Shown one piece after another: positions 1 to 7,180 of a stretch of DNA of 10,510 nt. Numbering within the stretch: the first letter of the stretch is position 1; each line of letters begins with the position of its first letter. Below the pieces are notes generated by a model. That model was not told the origin of the DNA, ran no database searches, and was given only the letters and a program-made list of their open reading frames with translations. Source of the DNA: Chloroflexota bacterium (GTDB lineage: Bacteria; Chloroflexota; Dehalococcoidia; Dehalococcoidales; JAUYDJ01). The stretch covers positions 1 to 10,510 of the forward strand of contig JAUYDJ010000009.1 in the NCBI GenBank assembly GCA_030690025.1, read 5' to 3'. A program made the translations under genes and the position numbers.

Positions 1-1
1 T

Positions 2-2572
2 ATCGAAATCACCAGCCTGGCGGTGGCCCAGGCTGACGGCAGCTATATTGTCGCGGTGGGCACCAGGGACGCCGATGCCGCACAGTACGGCGGCGTCTAC
101 ATCCTGGACGAAAAACCGGCGGTGCCCGCCTGGCAGAACACGAATATCGGCAGCTACGATATCGGCGCCGTCCGTTTCTCCCCGAACTATCCCGCCGACC
201 GCCAGCTGGTAGCCGTGCTCACCAATGAGACCGATACCTTCGTCACCACCCGGGTCGGCGACGCCGCCTGGGGAGTGACGCTCGCTAACGCCAGGCTGAA
301 CAAAGACAATGCCGCGGTCCCGGCGCCGGTAGCGGCCACTGCCGCCGACATTGCCTTCCCGGCCGACTACGATACCGATGAGAACACGCTGTGGGTGGCT
401 ATCGAAACAGGCGGCGACGGCGGCGATGTCTACCGGATTGACCGGATAGAATCTCCGGGAAGCTCAACCGCCACCGACCTCAATATCGGCGCCAACTATG
501 GTCTGAGAAACCTGGATGTCACCTCGCTGGCGGTCAGCGGCGAGACGGCGGCGGCCTATCTGCTGGCCGGCGCCGCCCGGAGCGCGCAGGTCTACCGCAG
601 CAGCAACGGCGGTAAGGACTGGACGCGGGGTAGCAAACCGCCCACCGGGCAGTCCGACACCTTTGTCCTCCTGGCGACTGATTTCAGCAGCAGCGGCCTG
701 GCCTATGCCGCCACCAGCGGCACCGAGAGCGCCTTCTCCATAACCCGGGACGGCGGCACCTGGAACCAGACCGGCCTCATCGATACTGATATCGCCGACA
801 TAGTTGACGTGGCACCCTCCGCCGACACCCTGTTCATGGTTACCTTCAGTGGCGCAGCCAAGCACAGCGTCTGGCGCAGCCTAAATGGCGGCGTAAAATG
901 GGAGAGGGCTTACTCCAGCGCCCTAAACAATGTGGACAGCATCCAGCGCGTTATGCTATCGCCCCGCTATGGTAACGGCAGCCAGGTTGTCTTCCTGGCC
1001 GGCAATGGCAGCGGCGGCCCGTCAATATGGAAGTCAAAGAACAACGGCCAGGACTTCACCCGCCGCATCAGCCATGACCCAGCCACCAATGACACGTTTA
1101 CGGTCGATGTCTGGGCGGCGGTTGATGATGATACCCTTTTCGTAGGCAGCTTCGATGGCAGCAACAGCCTGGTCTACGTTACCACCAACAGCGGCTGGAG
1201 CTTCTCCCCGGGGACAGTAGCCGGCAACAACTCGCTGAGCTCACTGGCGCTTTCCCCCGACTATAAAAAAGACAATACCCTCCTGGCCGGCAGCACGGCA
1301 GGGTGGGTCTACCTTTCCAGCGACAACGGCAGCACCTTTGCGCCGCTCCCGCCACGGGCTACCTCGGCGCCGTTGACCGGTGTCATAACCGTGGCCTTCG
1401 ACCCGGAGTTTGCTAAGAACAGGACAATCTACGCCGCAAGTCGCACCGCCAATAAGGGTATTTACCGCTTTGTCATTGATAAGAGCGCCCAGTGGGAAAG
1501 CATAGATGGCACTTTGCCCACTGGCGGGATGGTCTACCGGATAGCAGCATCGGCCAACGGCGCACTGTACGCGGCCAACTATAAGGCCGGTGGCGGCATG
1601 GAGCGCTGTCTTGACCCGACCTACCCCCTGGGGCCGGCGTTTGAAACCGTGACCAGGGGGCTGGATGAGGGCGCCACCCTTACCGGACTGTGGTCGCAAG
1701 GCGACCGGCTGTGGTCGATTGACAACCATAATCGCAAGCTGATGACCTTTGTTGACAGCCTCGCTCACGCGGTCACTCCGGTCATGCCGTCCCACAAGTC
1801 CACCGACATCGACACTAAAAATGTCAGCCTGGAGTGGCAGACGCTGAAAGGGGCGACCAACTACCGGTGGCAGCTTGACTATGATACCGATTTTTCCACG
1901 GTGCCCACCGGCTTTGAGGGTACCACGCGAGCCAGCTCAGCCCGGTTACCCACCCTGGAGGCGGCGACCACCTACTACTGGCGGGTCAGGGCCACCGAGC
2001 CGGTATTAAGCCCGTGGTCGGCCAAATGGTCGTTCACCACCAGCCTGGGCTCGGGGGCTGCCGTCCTTGAGCTCCTTAGCCCCAAAGCCGGGGCTGCTGC
2101 CGTGCCCACCCGGCCGGTATTCCAGTGGAGCGCCGTGGAGGGCGCTGGCAGCTACGAGCTGCTGGTGTCGGCTTCGGCCACTTTTGCCAATCCCACCATC
2201 GTTAAGATAGGCAGCTTTGCGCTGCCCAGCACGGCCTGGGAGTGCAATGTCAGCCTGAACAATGACACTACCTATTACTGGAAGGTAAGAGCGGTTGGCA
2301 GCACAGCCAGTACCGGCTGGAGTGCGGTCGGTGCCTTCACCACCAACGCAGCGCCCCAACCGCCATCTGCGCCTGCACCCACGCCCACTCCGCCGGTGCG
2401 TGAACCACCGGCGCCAGCGGTAATTGCACCCCCAGCGCCGCCGTCTCCCCCTACCCCAGTTCAACCGGCTATCCCCAATTGGATTATCTATGTGGTTGGC
2501 GCGCTGCTGCTGACCATAATCCTGCTGCTGGTTATCATGCTGATACTGGTAATCGAAATCAGGCGGTTCTAG
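2..2572 (+). CDS. Partial cell-surface protein: Asp-box beta-propeller, two FnIII-like domains, C-terminal membrane anchor
   Basis: The frame is open to the left edge, so the 5' end and any signal peptide are missing. The GTG at 23 is probably an internal valine. Residues are numbered from that GTG. Six Asp-box (BNR-like) motifs lie at about 193-200, 240-247, 286-293, 338-345, 387-394 and 432-439. They are spaced 45-52 residues apart, as one per propeller blade, and include SSNGGKDW, SLNGGVKW and SSDNGSTF. A second motif resembling FSPNYPADR recurs near 52, 112, 312, 410 and 459. Two FnIII-like domains follow (about 588-675 and 681-775), each ending in TTYYW-VRA then WS and FTT. A Pro/Ala-rich linker (776-818), a hydrophobic helix (820-844) and the tail EIRRF end the protein. 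This fits an exported protein anchored by its C-terminus with the bulk outside. Ligand and role are unknown; glycan or protein binding is only a guess from the folds. Confidence 0.85.
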   Translation: MEITSLAVAQADGSYIVAVGTRDADAAQYGGVYILDEKPAVPAWQNTNIGSYDIGAVRFSPNYPADRQLVAVLTNETDTFVTTRVGDAAWGVTLANARLNKDNAAVPAPVAATAADIAFPADYDTDENTLWVAIETGGDGGDVYRIDRIESPGSSTATDLNIGANYGLRNLDVTSLAVSGETAAAYLLAGAARSAQVYRSSNGGKDWTRGSKPPTGQSDTFVLLATDFSSSGLAYAATSGTESAFSITRDGGTWNQTGLIDTDIADIVDVAPSADTLFMVTFSGAAKHSVWRSLNGGVKWERAYSSALNNVDSIQRVMLSPRYGNGSQVVFLAGNGSGGPSIWKSKNNGQDFTRRISHDPATNDTFTVDVWAAVDDDTLFVGSFDGSNSLVYVTTNSGWSFSPGTVAGNNSLSSLALSPDYKKDNTLLAGSTAGWVYLSSDNGSTFAPLPPRATSAPLTGVITVAFDPEFAKNRTIYAASRTANKGIYRFVIDKSAQWESIDGTLPTGGMVYRIAASANGALYAANYKAGGGMERCLDPTYPLGPAFETVTRGLDEGATLTGLWSQGDRLWSIDNHNRKLMTFVDSLAHAVTPVMPSHKSTDIDTKNVSLEWQTLKGATNYRWQLDYDTDFSTVPTGFEGTTRASSARLPTLEAATTYYWRVRATEPVLSPWSAKWSFTTSLGSGAAVLELLSPKAGAAAVPTRPVFQWSAVEGAGSYELLVSASATFANPTIVKIGSFALPSTAWECNVSLNNDTTYYWKVRAVGSTASTGWSAVGAFTTNAAPQPPSAPAPTPTPPVREPPAPAVIAPPAPPSPPTPVQPAIPNWIIYVVGALLLTIILLLVIMLILVIEIRRF

Positions 2573-2946
2573 GCCAGCCACCTCGCCGCTTTGTCCATCT
2601 GCATAGCGCCGGAAAAGTTACCTTCCGTATCCTCGAAATAGACCATGTAACCCACCCCGGGGATAGTCATTCTGGGCGTGACAACTTTGCCGCCGTTGGC
2701 TTCAATCTTCTTGATGGAGTCATCCAGCGATGTGCCCTCGCTGGTATTGGTGACTGCCCTCATTTGTTCACTGCGTCTGGTCAGGCCGCCGTTAATGCCG
2801 GGTTCCTTATCGTCCCCGGTCATCGCCAGCCAGTAGTCAACCGGCCCCGGCCATTTTTCTATTTTCCAACTGAACACCTTGGTATAGAACTTCACCGCCC
2901 GCTCCGGGTTATCTACCGGGATTTCAAAGTGGACTACTCTCGGCAT
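2569..2946 (-). CDS. VOC-superfamily (glyoxalase/bleomycin-resistance fold) protein
   Basis: This is a 125-residue single-domain protein of the vicinal-oxygen-chelate superfamily. The start is VVHFEIPVDNPERAVKFY, the classic first strand and helix with a possible metal ligand at His6. It has GGLTRR in the middle and FEDTEGNFSGAMQ near the end, where Glu108 of DTEGN could be a second ligand. Families with this shape include lyases, dioxygenases and antibiotic-binding proteins, so the substrate cannot be named. I chose the ATG at 2946 over the ATG at 2955 because AGAGG (2956-2960) lies 9 nt from the former but directly abuts the latter. The gene converges on the surface-protein gene and the two stop codons overlap in CTAG. 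It lies 176 nt downstream of the MFS gene on the same strand. That gap contains an 8-bp palindrome TTACGTAA at 3027-3034 but no convincing promoter. Confidence 0.85.
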   Translation of the reverse strand: MPRVVHFEIPVDNPERAVKFYTKVFSWKIEKWPGPVDYWLAMTGDDKEPGINGGLTRRSEQMRAVTNTSEGTSLDDSIKKIEANGGKVVTPRMTIPGVGYMVYFEDTEGNFSGAMQMDKAARWLA

Positions 2947-2955
2947 GTTCTTCAT

Positions 2956-2960
2956 CCTCT
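2956..2960 (-). promoter_or_regulatory. Shine-Dalgarno that decides the VOC start
   Basis: Minus-strand AGAGG is followed by 9 nt and then the ATG at 2946. The in-frame ATG at 2955 would have zero spacing, so the shorter 125-residue product is preferred. Confidence 0.6.
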
Positions 2961-3122
2961 GGAAAAATATTCCCGATTCAACCCACTCAGTTTATTGGAT
3001 TTGGCGAAATGAAGTCATCCGTAAGTTTACGTAATTTACCATGAAAACCGCCCCTAGTTTTGTGGGACAGGTTTCGTTTCTTTTGGTTAATAGAAGTCTC
3101 TCAGAAGGACATGAGCATGGGC

Positions 3123-4517
3123 CTACTGGGTTGAGTCAACGCTCTTGGGCAAGGGCACTACCCCGGGCGCTTTGGGCATGGCGAAAATGATGGGGGAGAT
3201 GAATAGCGTGATGACAGACAAGCCAATGAAGACAACGGTGAAACCGCGGGCCATATCATTGAAGTTATGCAGCAGGAGAGAGGTAATGGCAATACCCACC
3301 GCGCCGCCGCTTTGCCGGAACATGCCTCTCACGCCGGTAATGCTGGCCACGTGGTCGGGCATGAGCTCAATGCAGGCGTTATTGGCCGCCGGTGCCGCCA
3401 CGCCCACGCCAAAACCGGCGATGAGCATGGTTATGCCAAGCAGCGCCGTGCTGCCCAGGTGAATCCCCAGTATGTCTACGCCCGGCGATTCGAGACCGAG
3501 CAGAAACAGGCTGACTATGGTGGCCGCAGTGCCCACCAGCATAGGCTTGCGGTAGCCCCAGCGCATCAGGAAAAAGCTGGTCACCGCGGAAGCCACCAGT
3601 GAAGCTACCGACCTGGGGGTCAGGATAAAACCACTCTCCAGTATGGACATGTTATAGATGGAAACGGCGTAGAGCGGCACGAATGCTGAAACACCAAAGG
3701 AGGCGGCGCCAAACATGAAGTTGTAGATATTGGCCGCCATGAACGGTCTTTTCTTAAGGACCTGGGGGTCAATAATGGGGTTCTTGACCCGGCCGATGTG
3801 CCGGATGAAGGCAATCATCAGCGCCACGCCGGCGGCGAGCAGCAGCCCGGCCAGTCCCCAGGACAGGCCCCCCTGGTTGCTGCCCATCTCGCTCAGGCTG
3901 ACCATCAGGGCAAAAATCGAGCCGGCGAAAAGGCCGGCGCCGGTGAGGTCGATATGAGACTCCGTCCGCTTACCGGACTTCAGCATGAAGATAGCCACTA
4001 TTATGGCCGCCACACCCAGCGGGATATTGAACCAGAAAATTGACCTCCAGCCGAAAGCCTGGGTCAGCCACCCGCCGAGGTTTGGCCCTATTATCTGCCC
4101 GGCAGGGTAAATGCTGGAAAACAGGCCGATGGCCTGCTGCCGGGAATTGGGAAACTCGTCGGCGGCTATCCCGGCGGCCGCGGGCAGCAATCCGCCCCCG
4201 CCGATACCCTGGATGAGCCGGAAAAAGATGAGGAGCTGAACGTTGGGGGCAATGGCGCAGAGCAGGGAGCCAGTGGTAAAGAGCAGCAGACAAGCCAGGA
4301 AGGTGGACTTCCGCCCGAAAACATCGCTGGCTTTCCCGGCGAGCGGCATAGCTGCCGTCGCGATGAGCTGGTAGATGCTCAGCACCCAGCCGGCCGTGAT
4401 GAGCGAGGCATCCAGGGACGTGGTGATTACCGGAAAAGCCACCGCTATCGCCGTGCCGCTTATCGCCGAGAGCAGCAGCCCCAGGCTAATGGTGACAAAG
4501 ATAACATACTTAGACAT
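3123..4517 (-). CDS. MFS multidrug-type exporter, DHA2 (EmrB/QacA-like), about 14 membrane segments
   Basis: This 464-residue, very hydrophobic protein has MFS landmarks. Motif A is GKASDVFGRK (61-70), between helices 2 and 3. Motif B starts at Arg100 (RLIQGIGGGG). The antiporter motif C is AGQIIGPNLGG (139-149), followed by WRSIFWFNIPLG (157-168), typical of DHA2 drug:proton antiporters. Length and hydrophobic segments suit about 14 helices in the inner membrane, with a short cytoplasmic tail. One oddity is the helix-1 motif, usually LDxTIVNVALP; here it reads ISGTAIAVAFP (19-29), with Ser20 where an acidic residue is expected. The substrate is unknown. The gene is 58 nt downstream of the metallo-hydrolase on the same strand and has no clear Shine-Dalgarno before its ATG, so cotranscription with that gene is plausible. 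The first methionine was used as start because it precedes helix 1 directly. Confidence 0.9.
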   Translation of the reverse strand: MSKYVIFVTISLGLLLSAISGTAIAVAFPVITTSLDASLITAGWVLSIYQLIATAAMPLAGKASDVFGRKSTFLACLLLFTTGSLLCAIAPNVQLLIFFRLIQGIGGGGLLPAAAGIAADEFPNSRQQAIGLFSSIYPAGQIIGPNLGGWLTQAFGWRSIFWFNIPLGVAAIIVAIFMLKSGKRTESHIDLTGAGLFAGSIFALMVSLSEMGSNQGGLSWGLAGLLLAAGVALMIAFIRHIGRVKNPIIDPQVLKKRPFMAANIYNFMFGAASFGVSAFVPLYAVSIYNMSILESGFILTPRSVASLVASAVTSFFLMRWGYRKPMLVGTAATIVSLFLLGLESPGVDILGIHLGSTALLGITMLIAGFGVGVAAPAANNACIELMPDHVASITGVRGMFRQSGGAVGIAITSLLLHNFNDMARGFTVVFIGLSVITLFISPIIFAMPKAPGVVPLPKSVDSTQ

Positions 4518-4543
4518 ATCAAAGTAGCCCGGCCAGAGGTATG

Positions 4544-4556
4544 GGGACGAAGTCCC
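4544..4556 (-). repeat. Small hairpin between hydrolase and exporter genes
   Basis: On the minus strand this reads GGGAC-TTC-GTCCC, a 5-bp stem with a 3-nt loop in the 58-nt gap between the two genes. No T-run follows, so it is unlikely to be a strong terminator. Similar GGGAC/GTCCC or GTTCC hairpins occur at 5256-5268 (one wobble pair) and inside the 92-bp repeat at 5308-5325. Confidence 0.5.
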
Positions 4557-4575
4557 GTAGGTCTGGCTTGAAAAT

Positions 4576-5208
4576 CTAATATTCGAGCAAAAAGACCTGG
4601 GTGGTGAGCGGCAGGTTCGCCTTGGTGAATGATAGTTTGGGTTGGCGGTTGACCTGGGTGACGCCTATCTCCTTGAGGAACCGGTCCACCGGCTCCAGCT
4701 CACGCTTGAGGACCGGTGTCTGGTAATGCATGGGAATCACCACCTTCGGCTCAAGCTGGCGCACTATCTCGGCGGCCACCGTGGCATTAATTGTGGATAC
4801 GCCGCCTACCGGCAGCAGCAGCACATCCACGTTGTCCAGCTCCTCCACCTGCCGGGCGGTGAGCACGTGCCCCAGGTCGCCGAGGTGACATACCGATATC
4901 TCGTCGACATTGATGAGGTAGGCAGTGTTTTTACCCCGCTTCTCCCCTTTTTCTGCGTCATGGAAGGTCGCCACGCCGATGATGAGGACACCGCTGATTT
5001 CATACTCGCCGGGGCCCTTGATAACCTTGGGTTCGCCGCCAATACCCTCGACATAGTTATGCCCGGGATGCGGATGGCTGACGGTGACAATCTGTGCGGT
5101 ATGTTTACCCAGTGTGTAGCCCAGGTCTGGCGAATAGGGGTCGGTAATGACGGTAGCCTGGCTACCCTTGATGCGGAAGCAGGAATGGCCTAACCAGTTA
5201 ATGTTCAT
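4576..5208 (-). CDS. UlaG-like metallo-beta-lactamase-fold protein with variant HxHxGH motif
   Basis: This 210-residue cytoplasmic protein belongs to the metallo-beta-lactamase superfamily, closest in style to the COG2220/UlaG-like single-domain hydrolases. The N-terminus NINWLGHSCFRIKG matches that subgroup, with TDPYSPDLG after it. The metal motif reads SHPHPGHN: His45, His47 and His50 are present, but Gly49 sits where HxHxDH proteins have Asp. Later landmarks are HDAE (83-86), CHLGDLGH (107-114, with His108, Asp111 and His114) and IPMHY (158-162, with His161). So a metal site probably exists, perhaps altered. Substrate unknown. It is the first gene of a minus-strand run leading to the MFS exporter. 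No Shine-Dalgarno is visible; a promoter lies just 10 nt upstream of the ATG, which would give a very short leader. The protein could be a hydrolase of small cyclic esters or a non-catalytic family member. Confidence 0.88.
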   Translation of the reverse strand: MNINWLGHSCFRIKGSQATVITDPYSPDLGYTLGKHTAQIVTVSHPHPGHNYVEGIGGEPKVIKGPGEYEISGVLIIGVATFHDAEKGEKRGKNTAYLINVDEISVCHLGDLGHVLTARQVEELDNVDVLLLPVGGVSTINATVAAEIVRQLEPKVVIPMHYQTPVLKRELEPVDRFLKEIGVTQVNRQPKLSFTKANLPLTTQVFLLEY

Positions 5209-5218
5209 ACAATCTACC

Positions 5219-5248
5219 AGTATAGCTGAGGGCAGATTGAGACGTCAA
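5219..5248 (-). promoter_or_regulatory. Sigma70-like promoter for the metallo-hydrolase
   Basis: On the minus strand, TTGACG (5248-5243, 5 of 6 to consensus) and TATACT (5224-5219, 5 of 6) are separated by 18 nt. The ATG is only 10 nt beyond the -10 box, so transcription would begin about 3-5 nt before it. That agrees with the missing Shine-Dalgarno. Predicted from sequence only. Confidence 0.6.
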
Positions 5249-5296
5249 ACTAGAGGGGACTTAGTTCCGTTCGCTTTGGTTCTCCTGTCCTAAATC

Positions 5297-5388
5297 TGTC
5301 ATTGCGAGTCCCGACAGTTCGGGACGAAGCAATCCCTAAAATACATTGAGATTGCTTCACCCCGATTTCATCGGTGCTCGCAATGACA
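5297..5388. repeat. 92-bp branched palindromic repeat (REP/MITE-like)
   Basis: Perfect 12-bp terminal inverted repeats, TGTCATTGCGAG (5297-5308) and CTCGCAATGACA (5377-5388), bound the element. Inside are a second inverted pair, GAAGCAATC (5326-5334) with GATTGCTTC (5350-5358), and a hairpin on each flank: GTCCCGA-CAGT-TCGGGAC (5308-5325) and CCGAT-TTC-ATCGG (5362-5374). Folded, it makes a four-way junction. It has no coding capacity. From memory, palindromes beginning GTCATTGCGAG recur as dispersed repeats in many bacterial genomes, but copy number cannot be tested in this window. It sits between the divergent hydrolase and hrcA promoters. Confidence 0.8.
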
Positions 5389-5424
5389 ATCAGAGAGCAA
5401 GCAGATGAAAGCGGTAAAATTCTC

Positions 5425-5453
5425 TTGACAAAGCATATCGAAAATGGTAACTT
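5425..5453 (+). promoter_or_regulatory. Promoter of the hrcA-grpE-dnaK operon
   Basis: A perfect -35 box TTGACA (5425-5430) is followed after 17 nt by TAACTT (5448-5453), a weak -10 that keeps the TA---T positions. The predicted start near 5460 falls at the left edge of the CIRCE-like palindrome, the usual place for this operator. The -35 is firm; the -10 is the best available candidate. Confidence 0.65.
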
Positions 5454-5458
5454 AGATA

Positions 5459-5493
5459 GTGATTAGCAGTCTCTGCCTTAGACTGCTAATCAC
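5459..5493. promoter_or_regulatory. CIRCE-like HrcA operator, symmetric variant
   Basis: TTAGCAGTC and GACTGCTAA flank a 9-nt spacer (5472-5480). The canonical CIRCE is TTAGCACTC-N9-GAGTGCTAA, so each arm differs at one position, and the two changes are complementary. The palindrome extends outward to 13 bp per arm (GTGATTAGCAGTC, 5459-5471, with its complement at 5481-5493). Its position between the promoter and the hrcA ATG supports autoregulation by HrcA. In the transcript it would also form a leader hairpin. Confidence 0.88.
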
Positions 5494-5513
5494 GGCTAAA
5501 CAGAGGTATTGCT

Positions 5514-6563
5514 ATGTTATCGGCAAGAGCTGACACTATCCTTAAGTCTATCATCGCGGAATACATCACCAAGGGGACACCGGTATCCTCCCAGACCATC
5601 ACCAACGAGTATGAGCTGGGGGTCAGCCCGGCCACTATCCGCAACGAGATGATGCGCCTGGAGCAGGAGGGCTACATCATGCGCCCCTACCCTTCGGCGG
5701 GCAGCGTGCCCTCGGACAAGGGCTACCGCCACTACGTCGACTCCCTGACGGATGTCGGGCTGCCCCAGGCGGAGCAAGTGCTCATCGACCACCTCTTTCA
5801 CCAGATAGAGGGCGAGCTGGAGCAGTGGTTAAGCCTGGCCGCCGCTGTAATTGCCAAGTCGGCGCAGAACATCGCCGTGGTGACCAAGCCCAAGCCCGCC
5901 GGCTGCCAGTTCAAGCACGTGGAGCTGGTGGCCCTACAGGACGCGCTGGCGCTGCTCATCCTGGTCATGCACGGCGCCAGGGTCAAGCAGCAGCTGGTCA
6001 CCTTTGACCGGCCGGTCACCCAGGGCGAGTTGGCTGCTATCGCCAACAAGCTCAATGACAACTACGCTGATTTGGACCGGTCGCAGATTTCGACTAAGGA
6101 CGTTATCCTATCCACGGACGAAAAGCTGGCCACCAACTGCCTGCTGAAGATGATGCGGGCGGAAGATGAACAGGACAACGACGAGCCTTACCTCGACGGC
6201 TGGCATTTTATGTTAAACCAGCCCGAGTTTGCCAACAGCCGCCACCGGCTGGCCCTGATGGAACTGATTGAGCACCGCAAACTGATGAGAGCTATCATTC
6301 CCCCGGGCTCGACCAGCTGCGGCGTGCAGGTGACCATCGGCCGGGAGAACAAGACCGAGGTTATCCAGGAATATACCGTGGTCACCAGCCAGTACGGGCT
6401 GCGCGATGAGGCCGTGGGCACCATCGGCGTAGTCGGCCCAACCCGGATGCACTACGACCGCGTTATTTCCACCGTGGACTACCTGTCCTCGGTGCTGAGC
6501 ACACTGGTGGCCGAGCTTTACGGCAGGAAACCTGCCCGGCCCGACCGCTACGCCCGCGAGTAG
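5514..6563 (+). CDS. hrcA: Heat-inducible transcription repressor HrcA
   Basis: HrcA represses class I heat-shock operons by binding CIRCE. The 349-residue length is normal for the family. A winged-helix DNA-binding domain fills about residues 1-76, with the recognition region SPATIRNEMMRLE (38-50). The wing motif reads YPSAGSVPSDKGYRHYVD (59-76), where most HrcA proteins have HTSAGRIPTDKGYR; Ser64 replacing Arg is notable. The GAF-like middle and C-terminal dimerisation region ends with the diagnostic GTIGVVGPTRMHYDRVI (302-318). AGAGG at 5502-5506 lies 7 nt before the ATG. It is the first gene of the chaperone operon, just downstream of the CIRCE-like operator, so it very likely represses itself along with grpE and dnaK. 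In known systems its activity depends on GroE; no groE genes are in this window. Confidence 0.96.
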   Translation: MLSARADTILKSIIAEYITKGTPVSSQTITNEYELGVSPATIRNEMMRLEQEGYIMRPYPSAGSVPSDKGYRHYVDSLTDVGLPQAEQVLIDHLFHQIEGELEQWLSLAAAVIAKSAQNIAVVTKPKPAGCQFKHVELVALQDALALLILVMHGARVKQQLVTFDRPVTQGELAAIANKLNDNYADLDRSQISTKDVILSTDEKLATNCLLKMMRAEDEQDNDEPYLDGWHFMLNQPEFANSRHRLALMELIEHRKLMRAIIPPGSTSCGVQVTIGRENKTEVIQEYTVVTSQYGLRDEAVGTIGVVGPTRMHYDRVISTVDYLSSVLSTLVAELYGRKPARPDRYARE

Positions 6564-6587
6564 ATTCAGCATTTTTGAGGAAGGCGA

Positions 6588-7151
6588 ATGACCCAGGAAG
6601 ACCAGACTGTCAATTCAGAGCCAGAAAAGGCGCCTGTAGAAGATATTGAAGCCTTGAAGAAGGCGCTGGAGGAGGAAAAGGCCAAATCCGCCGCCAACCT
6701 GGCCGGCTGGCAGCGGGCGCAGGCTGATTTCATCAACTACAAGCGGCGTAGCGAGCAGGAGAGAGAAGACACCGTCAAGCTCGCTAACAGCCAGCTTGTC
6801 CTCGACCTTTTGCCCATCCTGGATGACCTGGAAGGGGCCTTTGCTGCCCCCAACCACCCGCATAAGAGCAGCTGGTCGGAGGGCATACGGATGATTGGGC
6901 AGAAGCTCCGCGCCATCCTGGAAGGCTACGGGCTATCACCCATCAAGGCGCTGGGCGAGCCGTTCGACCCTAATTTTCATGAGGCGGTAACGCAGGCAAA
7001 GGGCGAGGAAGGCATCGTCGTCGGGGAATTGCAGCGGGGCTACATGTTCCGCGACCGGGTGATTCGCCACAGCAAGGTGATAGTCGGCAACGGCGAGCCG
7101 GAAGAGCCGGAGTCAGACCAGGACACCGATTCGATACAGCCTCAAGATTAA
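6588..7151 (+). CDS. grpE: GrpE, nucleotide exchange factor for DnaK
   Basis: GrpE releases ADP from DnaK and so resets the chaperone cycle; it works as a cytoplasmic dimer. The 187 residues show an acidic disordered N-terminus, a long charged helix suited to the coiled-coil dimer stalk (about 17-85, including [18 protein letters not shown]), the four-helix region with GIRMIGQKL (99-107), and the C-terminal beta domain with FDPNFHEAV (126-134) and [17 protein letters not shown] (151-167). The tail is acidic. The signature normally ends RPAKV or similar; here it is RHSKV, a mild change. GAGG-AAGG (6577-6584) precedes the ATG. The gene starts 24 nt after the hrcA stop, which supports one transcript. 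Confidence 0.95.
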   Translation: MTQEDQTVNSEPEKAPVEDIEALKKALEEEKAKSAANLAGWQRAQADFINYKRRSEQEREDTVKLANSQLVLDLLPILDDLEGAFAAPNHPHKSSWSEGIRMIGQKLRAILEGYGLSPIKALGEPFDPNFHEAVTQAKGEEGIVVGELQRGYMFRDRVIRHSKVIVGNGEPEEPESDQDTDSIQPQD

Positions 7152-7167
7152 CAAACATCTCATTGAA

Positions 7168-7174
7168 GAGGAGG
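7168..7174 (+). promoter_or_regulatory. Strong Shine-Dalgarno that decides the dnaK start
   Basis: GAGGAGG ends 6 nt before the ATG at 7181. The frame can be extended to a TTG at 7163, but that would place the Shine-Dalgarno inside the gene. The ATG gives [12 protein letters not shown], aligned residue for residue with the start of standard DnaK. Confidence 0.9.
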
Positions 7175-7180
7175 AATAAA

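Noticed and set aside
23..25. GTG as the start of the surface-protein gene
   Set aside because: The frame stays open to the window edge, no ribosome site is visible in the few bases before it, and the product would begin inside a beta strand without a signal peptide.
1241..1795. Minus-strand open frame opposite the surface-protein gene
   Set aside because: It lies opposite conserved propeller blades and shows no domain or ribosome site of its own.
4544..4556. Hairpin as a terminator between hydrolase and exporter
   Set aside because: Stem of only 5 bp and no T-run after it on the minus strand.
5297..5388. Palindromic repeat as a CRISPR or tRNA
   Set aside because: There is one unit without spacers, and the fold and sequence do not match a tRNA cloverleaf (no T-loop GTTCRA at the proper place).
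7163..7165. TTG start giving a longer DnaK ([11 protein letters not shown])
   Set aside because: The strong Shine-Dalgarno at 7168-7174 serves the ATG at 7181, and the standard DnaK N-terminus begins there.
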